Origin: DASVLX01 sp035552275
Lineage (GTDB): Bacteria > Actinomycetota > Actinomycetes > Mycobacteriales > Pseudonocardiaceae
Length of the DNA stretch: 32,890 nucleotides
Assembly: GCA_035552275.1 (NCBI GenBank)
Contig: DASZLR010000088.1
Location: forward strand, 1 to 32,890
Direction: 5' to 3'
Positions 22,715 to 31,753 of this stretch are shown in pieces. Position numbers and translations under genes: made by a program. The stretch's first letter is position 1, and each line of letters starts with the position of its first letter. A model generated the notes under the pieces. That model had not been told where the DNA came from. It made no database searches and saw only the letters and a program-made list of their open reading frames with translations.

Positions 22715-22787
22715 AGCCCCAATACGGAATCGAACCGTAGACCTTCTCCTTACCATGGAGACGCTCTACCGACTGAGCTATTGGGGC
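22715..22787 (-). tRNA. tRNA-Thr (GGU)
   Basis: 73 nt. Acceptor GCCCCAA/TTGGGGC, anticodon stem TCTCC/GGAGA around ATGGTAA (anticodon GGT), T-loop TTCGATT. It is 65 nt upstream of tRNA-Met on the same strand, probably one transcript. Confidence 0.97.
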
Positions 22788-22844
22788 GTTGCTGACGCGC
22801 TCAGGACTCTACACAACATCGCCCGCCGACCGGAAACCGGGTGC

Positions 22845-25472
22845 TCACGGCACAAGCGTGAGCACGGTCTCGTTCCGCATGCCCGGCCCGGACACGGTCC
22901 GCGCCGACAGCCACGCCTCCAACCGGTCCTCGGGCAGCGGCCGCGAGATCAGGTAGCCCTGCGCGACATGGCAGCCCATGGTGACCAGCGCGTCCCGCGC
23001 GACATCGTCCTCGACGCCCTCGGCGACCACGGTCAGCCCGAGCGAATGGCCGAGTTCCACGATCGAGCGAACGACGGCCAGGTCGCCGAGATCACTGCCC
23101 ATGCCGAGCACGAAGCTCTTGTCGATCTTCACCTCGTCCACCGGCAGCCGGCGCAGGTAGGCCAGCGACGAGTAGCCGGTGCCGAAGTCGTCCACCGCCA
23201 GCACCACGCCCATCGCGTGCAGCCGGCGCAGCACCGGCAGCGCCTTGGCCGGATCGGACATCACGCCGGACTCGGTGAGCTCGAAGGTCAGCAGCTCGGG
23301 CGGCACGTCATGCCGGCGGAGTTGCTCGGCCACCCGATCGGGGAACGACTGGTCGTCGAGGTTGCGCACCGAGAGGTTGACCGCGGCACTCATCCGGATG
23401 CCCCGGTCCTGCCAGTCCTTGACCTTGGTCAGGGCGCACTCGGTCACGAACGAGGTGAGCGCGTCGATCAGGCCGGTGGCCTCGACCGCCGGCACGAACT
23501 CGTCCGGCGCGAGCCGGCCGTACTCCGGGTGTGACCAGCGCACCAGCGCCTCCACCCCGAGCACCTGCCGGCTGGGCAGCGCCACCTTCGGCTGGTAGTG
23601 CACCTGGACCTGGCCGCTGGCCAACGCCTGCCGGAACTGGGTGACCAGCTCGAACCGGCGCAGGAAGACCTGGCCCATGCTCGGCGAGTACGCCCGGACG
23701 TGTTCGCCGTTGCCCCGGGCCGCGCGGACCGCCATGTCCGAGCGGCGCAGCAGCTCGTCCACGTCCGGTTCGACACCCGGCTCCGCGCCGTCGTCCTCGA
23801 TCCGCGCCTGCACGTAGCCGACCGTCACGCCGGCCTCGACGGACAGCCGGTCCACCTGGTACGGCGCGGCCAGGCCGCTGTGCAGCCGGTTCGCCTCCAG
23901 CTCCACGGTCTCGTCGGTGTGGTCGGTCAGCAGGGTGGCGAACGTGCCGGATTCCAGGCGCGCCAACGGAACCTCCGCGCCGAGCAGCTCGCGCAGCCGC
24001 CGGCCGGCGGCGACGACCATCCGGTCGCTCCATGCGTAGCCGAGCGCGTCGCTGACCGCAGCCAGCACATCGACGTCCAGCCGGACCACGGTGGCGTCCG
24101 GGTGGGCGCGCAGCAGGCTGGTCGAGGTCTCCCGGAAGCCGGCCCGGTTGAGCAGGCCGGTGAGCGGATCGTGGTAGGCGTCGTGCCGCAGCCGGGCCAG
24201 CAGCCGGCGGTTGTCCACGGCGGTCGCCAGATGGCTGGCCAGGGTGCCGATCAGCTGCACGTCGGCCCGGCCGAAGCCACGCCACCGGCTGGCCCGATCA
24301 TGTGCCTCCAGCACGCCGAGCACCTGGTTGGCGCCGCGCAGCGGAACGACCAGCGCCTCGTGCGTGCCGCGCATGGCCAGCGCGTCCAGGACCTCGTCGG
24401 TGGCGTTGGACTGCCGGAACTGCCGCACGCCGGCGCCCGCCAGCCGCAGCATCGGGTCGTCGCGCACCGACCGGTCGCGGCCGCCGTGATCAAGCTTGCC
24501 GGGCAGTGGATCGCCGGCTATCAGGGTGCGCACGTCCTGCCGGGGGTCCGGCCACAGCCGCAGCACCACCCGGCGGGCGCCGAGCTGGTCCTTGATCCGC
24601 TCGGTGATCACCTGCCATTCGGCCGGATCGATGACGGTGGCCGCGACGTCGCCGCTCACCGCCGGCGCCGCGGTTCGTTGACCCGATCGGGCGACCATCA
24701 GGCTGACATCGGAGAGCACCTCAAGATCGCGCTGTTCGCGGAGCAACCCGTTGTAGGCCACATAAAGACCGGATAGGCCGGTGACCACCAGCATCACCAG
24801 CGGCCAACCCCACGGGCTGTGCCGGACGAGCTCGTAGGCGGTCACGCCGACCGAGGAGTTCAGCAGGCCGACCACCAGAACCCGGCCGATCAGCCGCACC
24901 GCGCTGCCCAGCCGCATCGACTGGCCGAGCAGCCGGACGGCGAACACCGCGAACAGGGTGCTGGTCAGCGGGACGGCCAGGGCGCCGGCGAAGGCGCCGG
25001 CCCAGGACACCCCGGGCAGCGCGGAATTGACCAGGTGCGCCACCAGGAACGCGCTGTCCACCTCGATCAGCATCACGCCGGCGTTGTACGCGGCGCGGTC
25101 GTGCACCCGGCGGACCAGCAGCGTGCCGACACCGGCGAGAACGTGGGCCAGCAGCACGGCCTGGAAGGGTGCGACGAGCAGCCCGACCACCATCGGAACC
25201 TCGGTGAACGAGATCGTCCACGACACGCCGCCGCGCACGTCGATGTTGATCGCGAGCTGTTCGGCGAGCACGAATCCGACGACCAGCGCCGGCAGCACCC
25301 AGAACAGCCGGCCATCCCAGGCCACCGGCATCCGCCACCACATCACGGCCGCGGCGACGGTGCCGACGATCAGCAGCGTGTAGGTGTAGACGCGAAAAGC
25401 GCCGGGGTTGCCGCGCCGGGACTCCACGGCATGCGGCAGGTCCGCATCCACCGCACCGCGGTCCAGGGACAT
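22845..25472 (-). CDS. Membrane-anchored GAF-GGDEF(degenerate)-EAL protein, probable c-di-GMP phosphodiesterase
   Basis: 875 aa. Residues ~28-240 form a membrane sensor of about seven helices, ~250-425 a GAF-like domain, ~430-600 a GGDEF domain, ~605-860 an EAL domain. The GGDEF signature reads ESGTF at 507-511 and the metal-site region reads RLDVDVLAAVSDALG, so cyclase activity is unlikely. The EAL domain keeps its catalytic set: EAL 641-643, NLSVRNL, FELTES, DDFGTGYSSL (Asp761-762), KIDKSFV, AEGVED and QGYLISRPL. It should hydrolyse c-di-GMP, with GGDEF/GAF/membrane parts as regulators. ATG 25472 has GAGGAGG upstream. The ligand sensed is unknown. Confidence 0.92.
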   Translation of the reverse strand: MSLDRGAVDADLPHAVESRRGNPGAFRVYTYTLLIVGTVAAAVMWWRMPVAWDGRLFWVLPALVVGFVLAEQLAINIDVRGGVSWTISFTEVPMVVGLLVAPFQAVLLAHVLAGVGTLLVRRVHDRAAYNAGVMLIEVDSAFLVAHLVNSALPGVSWAGAFAGALAVPLTSTLFAVFAVRLLGQSMRLGSAVRLIGRVLVVGLLNSSVGVTAYELVRHSPWGWPLVMLVVTGLSGLYVAYNGLLREQRDLEVLSDVSLMVARSGQRTAAPAVSGDVAATVIDPAEWQVITERIKDQLGARRVVLRLWPDPRQDVRTLIAGDPLPGKLDHGGRDRSVRDDPMLRLAGAGVRQFRQSNATDEVLDALAMRGTHEALVVPLRGANQVLGVLEAHDRASRWRGFGRADVQLIGTLASHLATAVDNRRLLARLRHDAYHDPLTGLLNRAGFRETSTSLLRAHPDATVVRLDVDVLAAVSDALGYAWSDRMVVAAGRRLRELLGAEVPLARLESGTFATLLTDHTDETVELEANRLHSGLAAPYQVDRLSVEAGVTVGYVQARIEDDGAEPGVEPDVDELLRRSDMAVRAARGNGEHVRAYSPSMGQVFLRRFELVTQFRQALASGQVQVHYQPKVALPSRQVLGVEALVRWSHPEYGRLAPDEFVPAVEATGLIDALTSFVTECALTKVKDWQDRGIRMSAAVNLSVRNLDDQSFPDRVAEQLRRHDVPPELLTFELTESGVMSDPAKALPVLRRLHAMGVVLAVDDFGTGYSSLAYLRRLPVDEVKIDKSFVLGMGSDLGDLAVVRSIVELGHSLGLTVVAEGVEDDVARDALVTMGCHVAQGYLISRPLPEDRLEAWLSARTVSGPGMRNETVLTLVP

Positions 25473-25670
25473 GCAGCCTCCTCGTCGTGCGGTCGGTCAG
25501 CGACCCCCCGACTACACCGACGCGGCAACCCGCCGACCGTGACGCGGCACGCGTCCCGTTCCCCAACGGAGCGCGATCCAGCGGTGGCAGGATGCGATTG
25601 TCGTCGTACTGTAACCCGATCGAGTGGTGTGTCCCTAGCGTCAGTTCCAACACCCTCGGTATTAGGCCAT

Positions 25671-26426
25671 TCAGGGGATCAGAAGTCGGACGATCGCCGC
25701 GATGCCGACAATCACGATCACGGTGCGCAATGCGACCGGTGGCAATCGGCGGCCAACCCGGGCCCCGATCACTCCACCGATGGCTGAGCCTCCGGCGATC
25801 AGTAGCACGACCAACCAGGCCACGTGCGCGACGAAGGCGAACACGATCCCGGACACCAGATTGGCGATCGCGGTCAGCACGTTCTTGCTGGCGTTGAGCC
25901 GTTGCATCGGCTCGGTCAGCATGATCCCCATCAGACCGAGCAGCAGCACGCCCTGCGCGGCGCCGAAGTACCCGCCGTAGACACCGGTGGCGAGGATGCC
26001 CAGCCAGAGCAGGACGCCACCGGACTCCGGCCGGTCGCTGGCGCGCGCGGCCAGCCGCCGGGCCAGCCACGGCTGGATGATCACCAGCACCAGGGCTATC
26101 CCGATCAAGATCGGCACGACCCTGGTGAACGCGCCTGGCGGCAGGGTCAGCAACAGCACCGCGCCGCCGGCCCCGCCGACGGCCGAGGCGGGCGCGAGCC
26201 GCAGCAGCCGGGCGCGCTGGCCGGTCAACTCCTTCCGGTAGCCCACGGCGCCGGAGACCGAGCCGGGCACCAGGCCCAGGCCGTTGGACACGTTGGCGGT
26301 GACCGGCGGATAGCCGAACGCGAGCAGGACCGGGAAGGTGATCAGGGTTCCCGACCCGACGACGGTGTTGATCGTTCCGGCGAGGACGCCGACCCCGGCG
26401 ATGGTCACCGCCTCGAGTGCGTTCAC
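25671..26426 (-). CDS. TauE/SafE (TSUP) family membrane permease
   Basis: 251 aa, with about seven hydrophobic helices and the family's glycine/asparagine-rich half-repeats: GTINTVVGSGTLITFPVLLAFGYPP in the first half, GVYGGYFGAAQGVLLLGLMGI and NLVSGIVFAFVAHV in the second. TSUP proteins export sulfite or sulfo-organic acids, but substrates vary and cannot be read from sequence. Start GTG 26426 has no ribosome binding site; TAGCGT (26435-26440) lies 8 nt upstream, so it may be leaderless. Confidence 0.88.
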   Translation of the reverse strand: MNALEAVTIAGVGVLAGTINTVVGSGTLITFPVLLAFGYPPVTANVSNGLGLVPGSVSGAVGYRKELTGQRARLLRLAPASAVGGAGGAVLLLTLPPGAFTRVVPILIGIALVLVIIQPWLARRLAARASDRPESGGVLLWLGILATGVYGGYFGAAQGVLLLGLMGIMLTEPMQRLNASKNVLTAIANLVSGIVFAFVAHVAWLVVLLIAGGSAIGGVIGARVGRRLPPVALRTVIVIVGIAAIVRLLIP

Positions 26427-26434
26427 GTCCGCCC

Positions 26435-26469
26435 ACGCTAGGTCACCCGCTGAAACAGTTCACCCGCTG
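26435..26469. promoter_or_regulatory. Direct repeats in the divergent TSUP promoter region
   Basis: TCACCCGCTG occurs twice, at 26443-26452 and 26460-26469 (17 nt apart), just upstream of TAGCGT (26435-26440, minus strand), a candidate -10 for the TSUP permease. Repeats on one face at the -35 position look like a regulator site. Confidence 0.4.
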
Positions 26470-26548
26470 GACCGGCCCGGCCGTGCCATACTGCTGAAGA
26501 ATTCGATCATCGAGGAATGGTCACCTGATCGAAGGGTTCGGGCGACGC

Positions 26549-27350
26549 ATGGTTTATGCGCCGCAGCAGCCCGGTCAGCCAGGTCCAGTTGGCCCGCCCG
26601 GCCAACCCGGTCAGCCGGGCCCGTACGGAGCGCCCCATCCTTACCGCTACCAGTCGCCGCAGGAGTTTCCGCCAGGCGGCTACGGATCGCCGCCGCCCCA
26701 AGGGTTTCCACCAGTCGGGACCGGCTTCTCGCCGCCCCGGCCGCCTTTTCCGCCACCACCACGCACCAGGAAGACGGGACTGATCATCGGTCTGGTCGTC
26801 GCGCTGGTCGTTCTGGTCGGCGGCGGGACGGCCGCCGTGCTGCTGCTCACCGGGAACACGCCGGCGGTGGGCGGTCACGGCGGCGCGAACAACGCCAGCG
26901 GCCCGCTCGGCGATCCGACCACAGTGGACCCATGCGGTCTGGTCAAGCTCAGCAGCCATCCGCTGACCGCTACTGATCATCCTAATGAGCTGTGCGCCGG
27001 ACCGGCCCAGCTCGCACGGCACGCCGGTTGCGCCTTTTACCGCGGCAACAACAGCGCCGGCCCATACGCCGCAATCAACAACTACCGACCCGACGACCAC
27101 CAAAGCCACACCGGAGACCACGAGGTCGGCCCCGAAGGCCACGTCAACGGCCCACAGCGAAGCCGCATGCTTGAGGGACGAAAACCAGTGCTACGAGCCC
27201 GGCACGAACATCAAATGCCAGACCGGCGGCTGCGTGAACGCAGCCCGCGGGCTCACCCCTAGCAGCATCGAATCGGCTCGGCAGAGATGGCTGAGGGAAC
27301 ACCCCGGCTGGTGTCCCGCAGGCAGTCAGGGCGCCGTCGCGCCGTGCTGA
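26549..27350 (+). pseudogene. Pro-rich membrane protein with a secreted Cys-rich C-terminus, apparently frameshifted
   Basis: In the first frame the protein has a Pro/Gly/Gln-rich cytoplasmic arm (~75 residues), a membrane helix (GLIIGLVVALVVLVGGGTAAVLLL) and an external part with Cys (TTVDPCGLVKL, NELCAGP, AGCAFYRG). From about 27085 this frame turns into unlikely sequence and ends at 27262. The next frame instead continues with a Thr/Pro linker (STTTDPTTTKATPETTRSA) and a Cys-rich tail (ENQCYEPGTNIKCQTGGC, ...HPGWCPAGSQG) to a stop at 27350. A +1 shift (one extra base) near 27060-27100 would join them. It could be a sequencing error, a decayed gene, or two overlapping ORFs. Family not recognised, except that the DPCGLV motif resembles DUF3558-like secreted proteins. 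Confidence 0.6.
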
Positions 27351-27491
27351 TGGTCTTCGCACACCCGTCTGACGCGTTGTGCCCGGAAACGAAGCACCTC
27401 AGGATCGGCGGACTCCCGGCTTCGCACCCGCGTCCGCACCCAGTTTCCAAGCGCGGCCTACAGATGGCACCGGATGGCGGCCAGTCACAAG

Positions 27492-27531
27492 ATCACCCCC
27501 GTGACCGGACAGCACTGGTCATGAGGGTGAT
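27492..27531 (-). terminator. Nested hairpin after tRNA-Tyr
   Basis: Outer arms ATCACCC (27492-27498) and GGGTGAT (27525-27531) enclose inner arms TGACC/GGTCA. It begins 13 nt past the 3' end of tRNA-Tyr on the minus strand. The 27351-27543 stretch otherwise holds no gene I can support. Confidence 0.5.
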
Positions 27532-27543
27532 TGCTGTGGGGAG

Positions 27544-27625
27544 TGGCGGGTGAAGGGTTCGAACCTTCGTAGGCAATGCCGACAGATTTACAGTCTGCTC
27601 CCTTTGACCACTCGGGCAACCCGCC
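27544..27625 (-). tRNA. tRNA-Tyr (GUA)
   Basis: 82-nt class II tRNA with a long variable arm. Acceptor GGCGGGT/ACCCGCC, anticodon stem CAGAC/... around CTGTAAA (anticodon GTA), T-arm GAAGG-TTCGAAC-CCTTC. The CCA end is not encoded (A then C only). Confidence 0.96.
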
Positions 27626-27744
27626 GCGTGCGACCTCGCTGGTCGCGGCAGCAACCATACCCAACCGGACGAGCGCGGCGCGAACCAGGACCCCGGTAAC
27701 ATCCGCTGACGCACCCAGCCAGCGACAGCGGAGGTACCAGGCAC

Positions 27745-28236
27745 GTGGCGGACCCCTCGTTCGATGTAGTGAGCAAGGTCGACCGGCAGGAAGTGGACAA
27801 CGCGCTGAACCAGGCCGGCAAGGAACTGTCCACCCGGTTCGACTTCCGCGGCACGCACGCCGAAGTCACCTGGGCAGGTGAGGAGAAGCTGGCCATCCAA
27901 GCCGACACCGAGGAACGCTGCGCAGCGGCGATCGAGGTGTTCAAGGAGAAGCTGATCAAGCGCGGCATCTCCCTGAAGTCGTTCGAGGTGGACGAGCCGG
28001 CACTGTCCGGCAAGATCTACAAGGCAGCCGGCACGATCATCCAGGGCATCGCCTCGGACAAGGCCAAGCAGATCACCAAATACATCCGGGACGAGGGGCC
28101 GAAGGGTGTCCAGGCACAGATCCAGGGCGACCAGCTTCGGGTCAGCGGTAAGAAGAAGGACGCCCTCCAGGACGTCATCGCGCTGCTCAAGGGCCACGAC
28201 TTCGACATCGCCCTGCAGTTCATCAACTACCGGTAG
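27745..28236 (+). CDS. yajQ: YajQ family nucleotide-binding protein
   Basis: 163 aa, normal length. Family landmarks: DPSFDVVSKVDRQEVDNALNQ, STRFDFRGTHAEV and SGKIYKAAGTIIQGIASDKAKQI, and the ending KGHDFDIALQFINYR. YajQ proteins bind nucleotides/RNA and in some bacteria c-di-GMP. GTG 27745 follows GGAGGT at 9 nt. It converges with the Uma2 gene, 9 nt apart. An EAL phosphodiesterase is nearby, but there is no operon link. Confidence 0.95.
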   Translation: MADPSFDVVSKVDRQEVDNALNQAGKELSTRFDFRGTHAEVTWAGEEKLAIQADTEERCAAAIEVFKEKLIKRGISLKSFEVDEPALSGKIYKAAGTIIQGIASDKAKQITKYIRDEGPKGVQAQIQGDQLRVSGKKKDALQDVIALLKGHDFDIALQFINYR

Positions 28237-28245
28237 CGGACGGCG

Positions 28246-28824
28246 TCAGAGCTTCTGCGCGCGACTGGCAGTCAGCGCGCCAAGGTCCAGTGTTATGGGC
28301 GTTCCGTCGAGGTCCACTGTGGTCAGCCCGGTGTGCCTGCCGACCATCTCGTAACCGATGCCCGCAAGACGGAAGGTGGTCAGCGTCGTGGGGGTGTCCG
28401 GGTCGACAAGCCAGTAGTTCGGAATACCAGCCTCCGCGTACTCGGAGAACTTCATCACGCGATCTGTACGCACGCTGCCCTCCGACAGCACCTCGACCGC
28501 CAGCAGGAGATCCTCAACTCGATAGCGGGGCGGGTTGCTGTCGGCGAGCTTCGAACCAGTGACAATCACATCTGGGGAGCGCACGGTAAGTGGATGTTCC
28601 GTGACAACCACATCGGGCTCCGACAGGGCACTGAGGCTGTCGGGTAGCTGCCCATCGATCAAGTGACTCAGTCGCGTCACAGCACGCAGGTGAAACGTCA
28701 TCGGGCGGGGTGAAACGATCAGGACTCCTTCAACGACCTCGCGCCGGAACCTGTTGTCTTCCGGGAGGTCGTCCCACTCATGGAGCGTCAAAAAGTGGTC
28801 TGGCCACGTCACAACACTCACCAT
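28246..28824 (-). CDS. Uma2 family protein (DUF820, restriction-endonuclease-like fold)
   Basis: 192 aa. The PD-(D/E)xK-like core is visible: SPDVIV (Asp85), LLLAVEVLSEGS (Glu111) and MKFSEYAEAGIPNYWLVD (Lys125). The N-terminal EGVLIVSPRPMTFHLRAVTRL is typical of Uma2. The family is abundant in actinobacteria and cyanobacteria; its cellular role is poorly known. ATG 28824 follows GGAGG(C). Confidence 0.9.
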   Translation of the reverse strand: MVSVVTWPDHFLTLHEWDDLPEDNRFRREVVEGVLIVSPRPMTFHLRAVTRLSHLIDGQLPDSLSALSEPDVVVTEHPLTVRSPDVIVTGSKLADSNPPRYRVEDLLLAVEVLSEGSVRTDRVMKFSEYAEAGIPNYWLVDPDTPTTLTTFRLAGIGYEMVGRHTGLTTVDLDGTPITLDLGALTASRAQKL

Positions 28825-28950
28825 GGCCTCCTTCCGGACTCAGCGCCACCCATCCAGCATTGGGTCACAGCTAACCGACAGCGAGTGGCGTTGACAGTCC
28901 GCTAGCGTGGGTCGGGTTGGGCGTCTGGCGAGGCTGACGAAGGGGCGGGA

Positions 28951-29832
28951 ATGAAGGGCATTGTGCTGGCCGGCGGCAGCGGCACTCGGCTGCATCCGAT
29001 CACCCAGGCGGTGTCCAAACAGCTCCTGCCGGTCTACGACAAGCCGATGATCTACTACCCGCTGTCCGTGCTGATGCTCGCCGGCATCCGGGAAATCCTG
29101 GTCATCTCCACCCCGACCGACCTGCCGAGCTTCCGCCGGCTGCTCGGCGACGGCTCGCAGTTCGGCGTCCAGCTCAGCTACGCGGAGCAGCCGCAGCCCA
29201 ACGGCCTGGCCGAAGCCTTCATCATCGGCGCGCCGTTCATCGGCTCCGACGACGTGGCCCTGGTGCTGGGCGACAACATCTTCTACGGCCAGGGTTTCTC
29301 CCGCACCCTGCAACATGAGGTCGCCACCCTCGCCGGCTGCGTGCTGTTCGGCTATCCGGTGAAGGATCCGCAGCGGTACGGCGTCGGCGAGGTCGACGGC
29401 AGCGGATCGCTGGTGTCGATCGAGGAGAAGCCGGACCGGCCCCGCTCCAACAAGGCCATCACCGGCCTGTACCTGTACGACAACGACGTGGTCGACGTGG
29501 CCCGGTCGCTGGCTCCCTCCGCCCGCGGCGAGCTGGAGATCACCGACGTCAATATGCGTTACCTGGAGCAGCGCAAGGCCCGGCTGGTGGATCTGGGCCG
29601 CGGTTTCGCCTGGCTGGACACCGGCACGCACGATTCCCTGCTGGAGGCTGGCCAGTTCGTCCAGGTGCTGGAGCACCGCACCGGCGTGCGCATCGCCTGC
29701 CTGGAGGAGATCGCACTGCGGATGGGCTTCATCACCGCCGACGAGTGCCACGCCCTGGGCGCGAAGATGGCCAAGTCGGGCTACGGCCAGTACGTGATGG
29801 CGGTCGCCCGCAGCGCCGGTGCCAGCGGCTGA
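28951..29832 (+). CDS. rmlA: Glucose-1-phosphate thymidylyltransferase
   Basis: 293 aa, normal length. The nucleotide-binding loop LAGGSGTRLHPIT is at 6-18, followed by SKQLLPVYDKPMIYYPLS, the catalytic/metal segment LGDNIFYG, GYPVKDPQRYGV, EEKPDRPRSN and WLDTGTHDSLLEA. It makes dTDP-glucose, the first step to dTDP-rhamnose. The gene stands alone; rmlB/C/D are not in the window. A GGGGCGGGA motif precedes the ATG. The 126-nt gap upstream holds a TTGACA (about 28892) and a TAGCGT 6 nt later, not spaced as a single promoter. Confidence 0.96.
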   Translation: MKGIVLAGGSGTRLHPITQAVSKQLLPVYDKPMIYYPLSVLMLAGIREILVISTPTDLPSFRRLLGDGSQFGVQLSYAEQPQPNGLAEAFIIGAPFIGSDDVALVLGDNIFYGQGFSRTLQHEVATLAGCVLFGYPVKDPQRYGVGEVDGSGSLVSIEEKPDRPRSNKAITGLYLYDNDVVDVARSLAPSARGELEITDVNMRYLEQRKARLVDLGRGFAWLDTGTHDSLLEAGQFVQVLEHRTGVRIACLEEIALRMGFITADECHALGAKMAKSGYGQYVMAVARSAGASG

Positions 29833-29876
29833 CCAGAGTCAGCGTGGCCAGAGAAAGCGGTTGAGCCAGAGAGCGA

Positions 29877-30752
29877 TCAGCGGCGCGGGCCGCCGGCCAT
29901 TTCTTCCAGCCGGCGGATGCGCTCGGCCATCGGCGGGTGGGTGGAGAACAGCCGCGCCATGTGCTCGCCGGGCCGGAACGGGTTGACGATCATCAGGTGG
30001 GACTGGGACACCACCGACGGCTCCGGCGCCAGCGGCAGCGCCCGGGTGCCGTTGTCCAGCTTCCGCAGCGCGGACGCCAGCGCCAACGGGTCCCCGGTCA
30101 ACTGGGCGCCGGACTGGTCGGCCTGGTACTCACGGGATCGGCTGACCGCCATCTGCACGATGCCGGCGGCCACCGGCCCGACGATCGCGATCAGCAGGAT
30201 GCCCAACGGATTCGACCGCGCGTCCCGTCCAGCACCGCCGCCGGTGAACAACCCGGCGAACAGCGCCAGGTTCGCCAGCACGCTCACCACACTGGCCAGC
30301 GCGCCGGCCACGCAGGAGATCAAGATGTCCCGGTTGTAGACGTGCGACAGCTCGTGGCCGAGCACGGCCCGCAGCTCCCGGTCATCCAACATCTCCAGGA
30401 TGCCGCTGGTGCAGCACACCGCCGCGGTGCGCGGATTGCGCCCGGTCGCGAACGCGTTGGGCGCCCTGGTCGGGCTGATGTACAGCCGGGGCATCGGCTG
30501 CCGGGCCCCGGTGGCCAGCTCACGCACGATCCGGTACATCGCCGGCTGCTCCGCCTCGGACACCGGCCGGGCCCGCATCGCTCGCAGTGCCAGCCGATCC
30601 GAGCCGAAGTAGGCATAGGCGTTCACACCCAGCGCGACCAGCAGGCCGATGAGCAGCGCGGCGCGGCCGAACAGTGAGCTGATCAGCACGATCAGCGCGC
30701 TCATCCCGGCCAGCAGCACTGCGGTCTTCAACCCGTTGTAGTGGCTGTGCAC
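29877..30752 (-). CDS. htpX: HtpX-type membrane zinc metalloprotease
   Basis: 291 aa from GTG 30752 (GGAGGAG upstream). Two N-terminal helices (~10-50), zinc motif HELSH at 133-137 with third ligand Glu208 (REYQAD), two more helices (~144-200), and the conserved FSTHPPMAERIRRL near the end. HtpX degrades damaged membrane proteins under envelope stress. The open frame to 31040 is antisense to the next gene and is rejected. Confidence 0.95.
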   Translation of the reverse strand: MHSHYNGLKTAVLLAGMSALIVLISSLFGRAALLIGLLVALGVNAYAYFGSDRLALRAMRARPVSEAEQPAMYRIVRELATGARQPMPRLYISPTRAPNAFATGRNPRTAAVCCTSGILEMLDDRELRAVLGHELSHVYNRDILISCVAGALASVVSVLANLALFAGLFTGGGAGRDARSNPLGILLIAIVGPVAAGIVQMAVSRSREYQADQSGAQLTGDPLALASALRKLDNGTRALPLAPEPSVVSQSHLMIVNPFRPGEHMARLFSTHPPMAERIRRLEEMAGGPRR

Positions 30753-30834
30753 CGATCTCCTCCGCGATTCACGCCCCGCCCAACCACCAGGACAACGGGT
30801 CTGGCCTGCGGAAAGTTCCCTCGACCAGCATCGA

Positions 30835-31656
30835 TCAGGTCGGCCCGGCATGGCCGGCGCGCCAATAGACGGTGGATCGCAGCGCCGCCCTGGACAGCCC
30901 CCGCTCGTCCAGGAGGTGACGCCGCAGCTCATGCATGACGGACCGCTCGCCGGCCGCCCACACCGCGATCCCACCCGAGGGCAGGTCGAGTGCCCGGACA
31001 GCGGCCAGCAGTCGGCCCGGCTCGCCGGCCAGCGCACCATCGCGACGCAGCCAGCTGATCCGCACGTCCGCCACGGCCGACAACGACTGTTCCTCGGCCG
31101 CGTCCGCCACCTCGATCAGCACGTCCGCCGTCGTGGATGCCGGAAGTTCCCGCAGCAGCGCGTCGATCGCCGGCAACGCCGTCTCGTCCCCGACGAAAAG
31201 GTGCCGACCGATCATCGGATCGGGCTGATACGCCGGGGATGGCCCGACCACGATCAACTCGTCACCGACACTGGCCCGCGCGGCCCAGCGTGCCGCCGGG
31301 CCGTCCTCGCCGTGCAGCACGAAATCGATGTCGATCTCGTGCCGTTCCGGGTCGTGCCGGCGCACGGTGTAGCTGCGCATGGCCGGCCGGACGGCGGCGA
31401 ACGCCAGCCGCGCCGACTCCAACGTCAGTGGTTCGGGAATCGCCGCGCCGGCCGGATAGAAATACAGCACGACGTGCTGATCACCGCCACCACCGGGGAA
31501 GTCGGCCAACACCGCGCCGCCGATGGTCACCCGCACCAGCCGCGGGGTGACCGGTTCGGTTCGCAGCACCGGCACCCGCCACAGCTTCGGCGCGTGTCGC
31601 GGCGCCCGTCGGCGGCTGACCGCCGCGCTCGCATTCTGCCCAGACATCAACGGCAT
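30835..31656 (-). CDS. Siderophore-interacting FAD-binding protein (SIP family)
   Basis: 273 aa. The N-terminal FAD-binding half includes TPRLVRVTIGG, FPGGGGDQHVVLYF and MRSYTVRRHDPERHEIDIDFVLHG. The C-terminal NAD(P)H-binding-like half has IVVGPSPAYQ, FVGDETALPAI and AVWAAGERSVMHELRRHL. SIPs reduce ferric siderophores to free iron in the cytoplasm. ATG 31656 has AGGGACG upstream; ATG 31647 is an alternative. No classical iron-box palindrome is visible in the 31657-31753 gap. Confidence 0.92.
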   Translation of the reverse strand: MPLMSGQNASAAVSRRRAPRHAPKLWRVPVLRTEPVTPRLVRVTIGGAVLADFPGGGGDQHVVLYFYPAGAAIPEPLTLESARLAFAAVRPAMRSYTVRRHDPERHEIDIDFVLHGEDGPAARWAARASVGDELIVVGPSPAYQPDPMIGRHLFVGDETALPAIDALLRELPASTTADVLIEVADAAEEQSLSAVADVRISWLRRDGALAGEPGRLLAAVRALDLPSGGIAVWAAGERSVMHELRRHLLDERGLSRAALRSTVYWRAGHAGPT

Positions 31657-31753
31657 CTTCGTCCCTGCCGGCCGGCTATTCCAAACTGGCCAAAAGTTGC
31701 CACCCTGGTTCAGCCGACCGGCCGAACCTGGGCCGCCGTGTCACGATCGGCTC

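Noticed and set aside
27287..27553. 88-aa plus-strand ORF after the frameshifted membrane protein
   Set aside because: It overlaps the better-supported Cys-rich tail in another frame and runs into the tRNA-Tyr region without protein-like character.
30753..31040. N-terminal extension of HtpX
   Set aside because: The sequence is Cys/Trp/Pro-rich noise overlapping the SIP gene; GTG 30752 has GGAGGAG.
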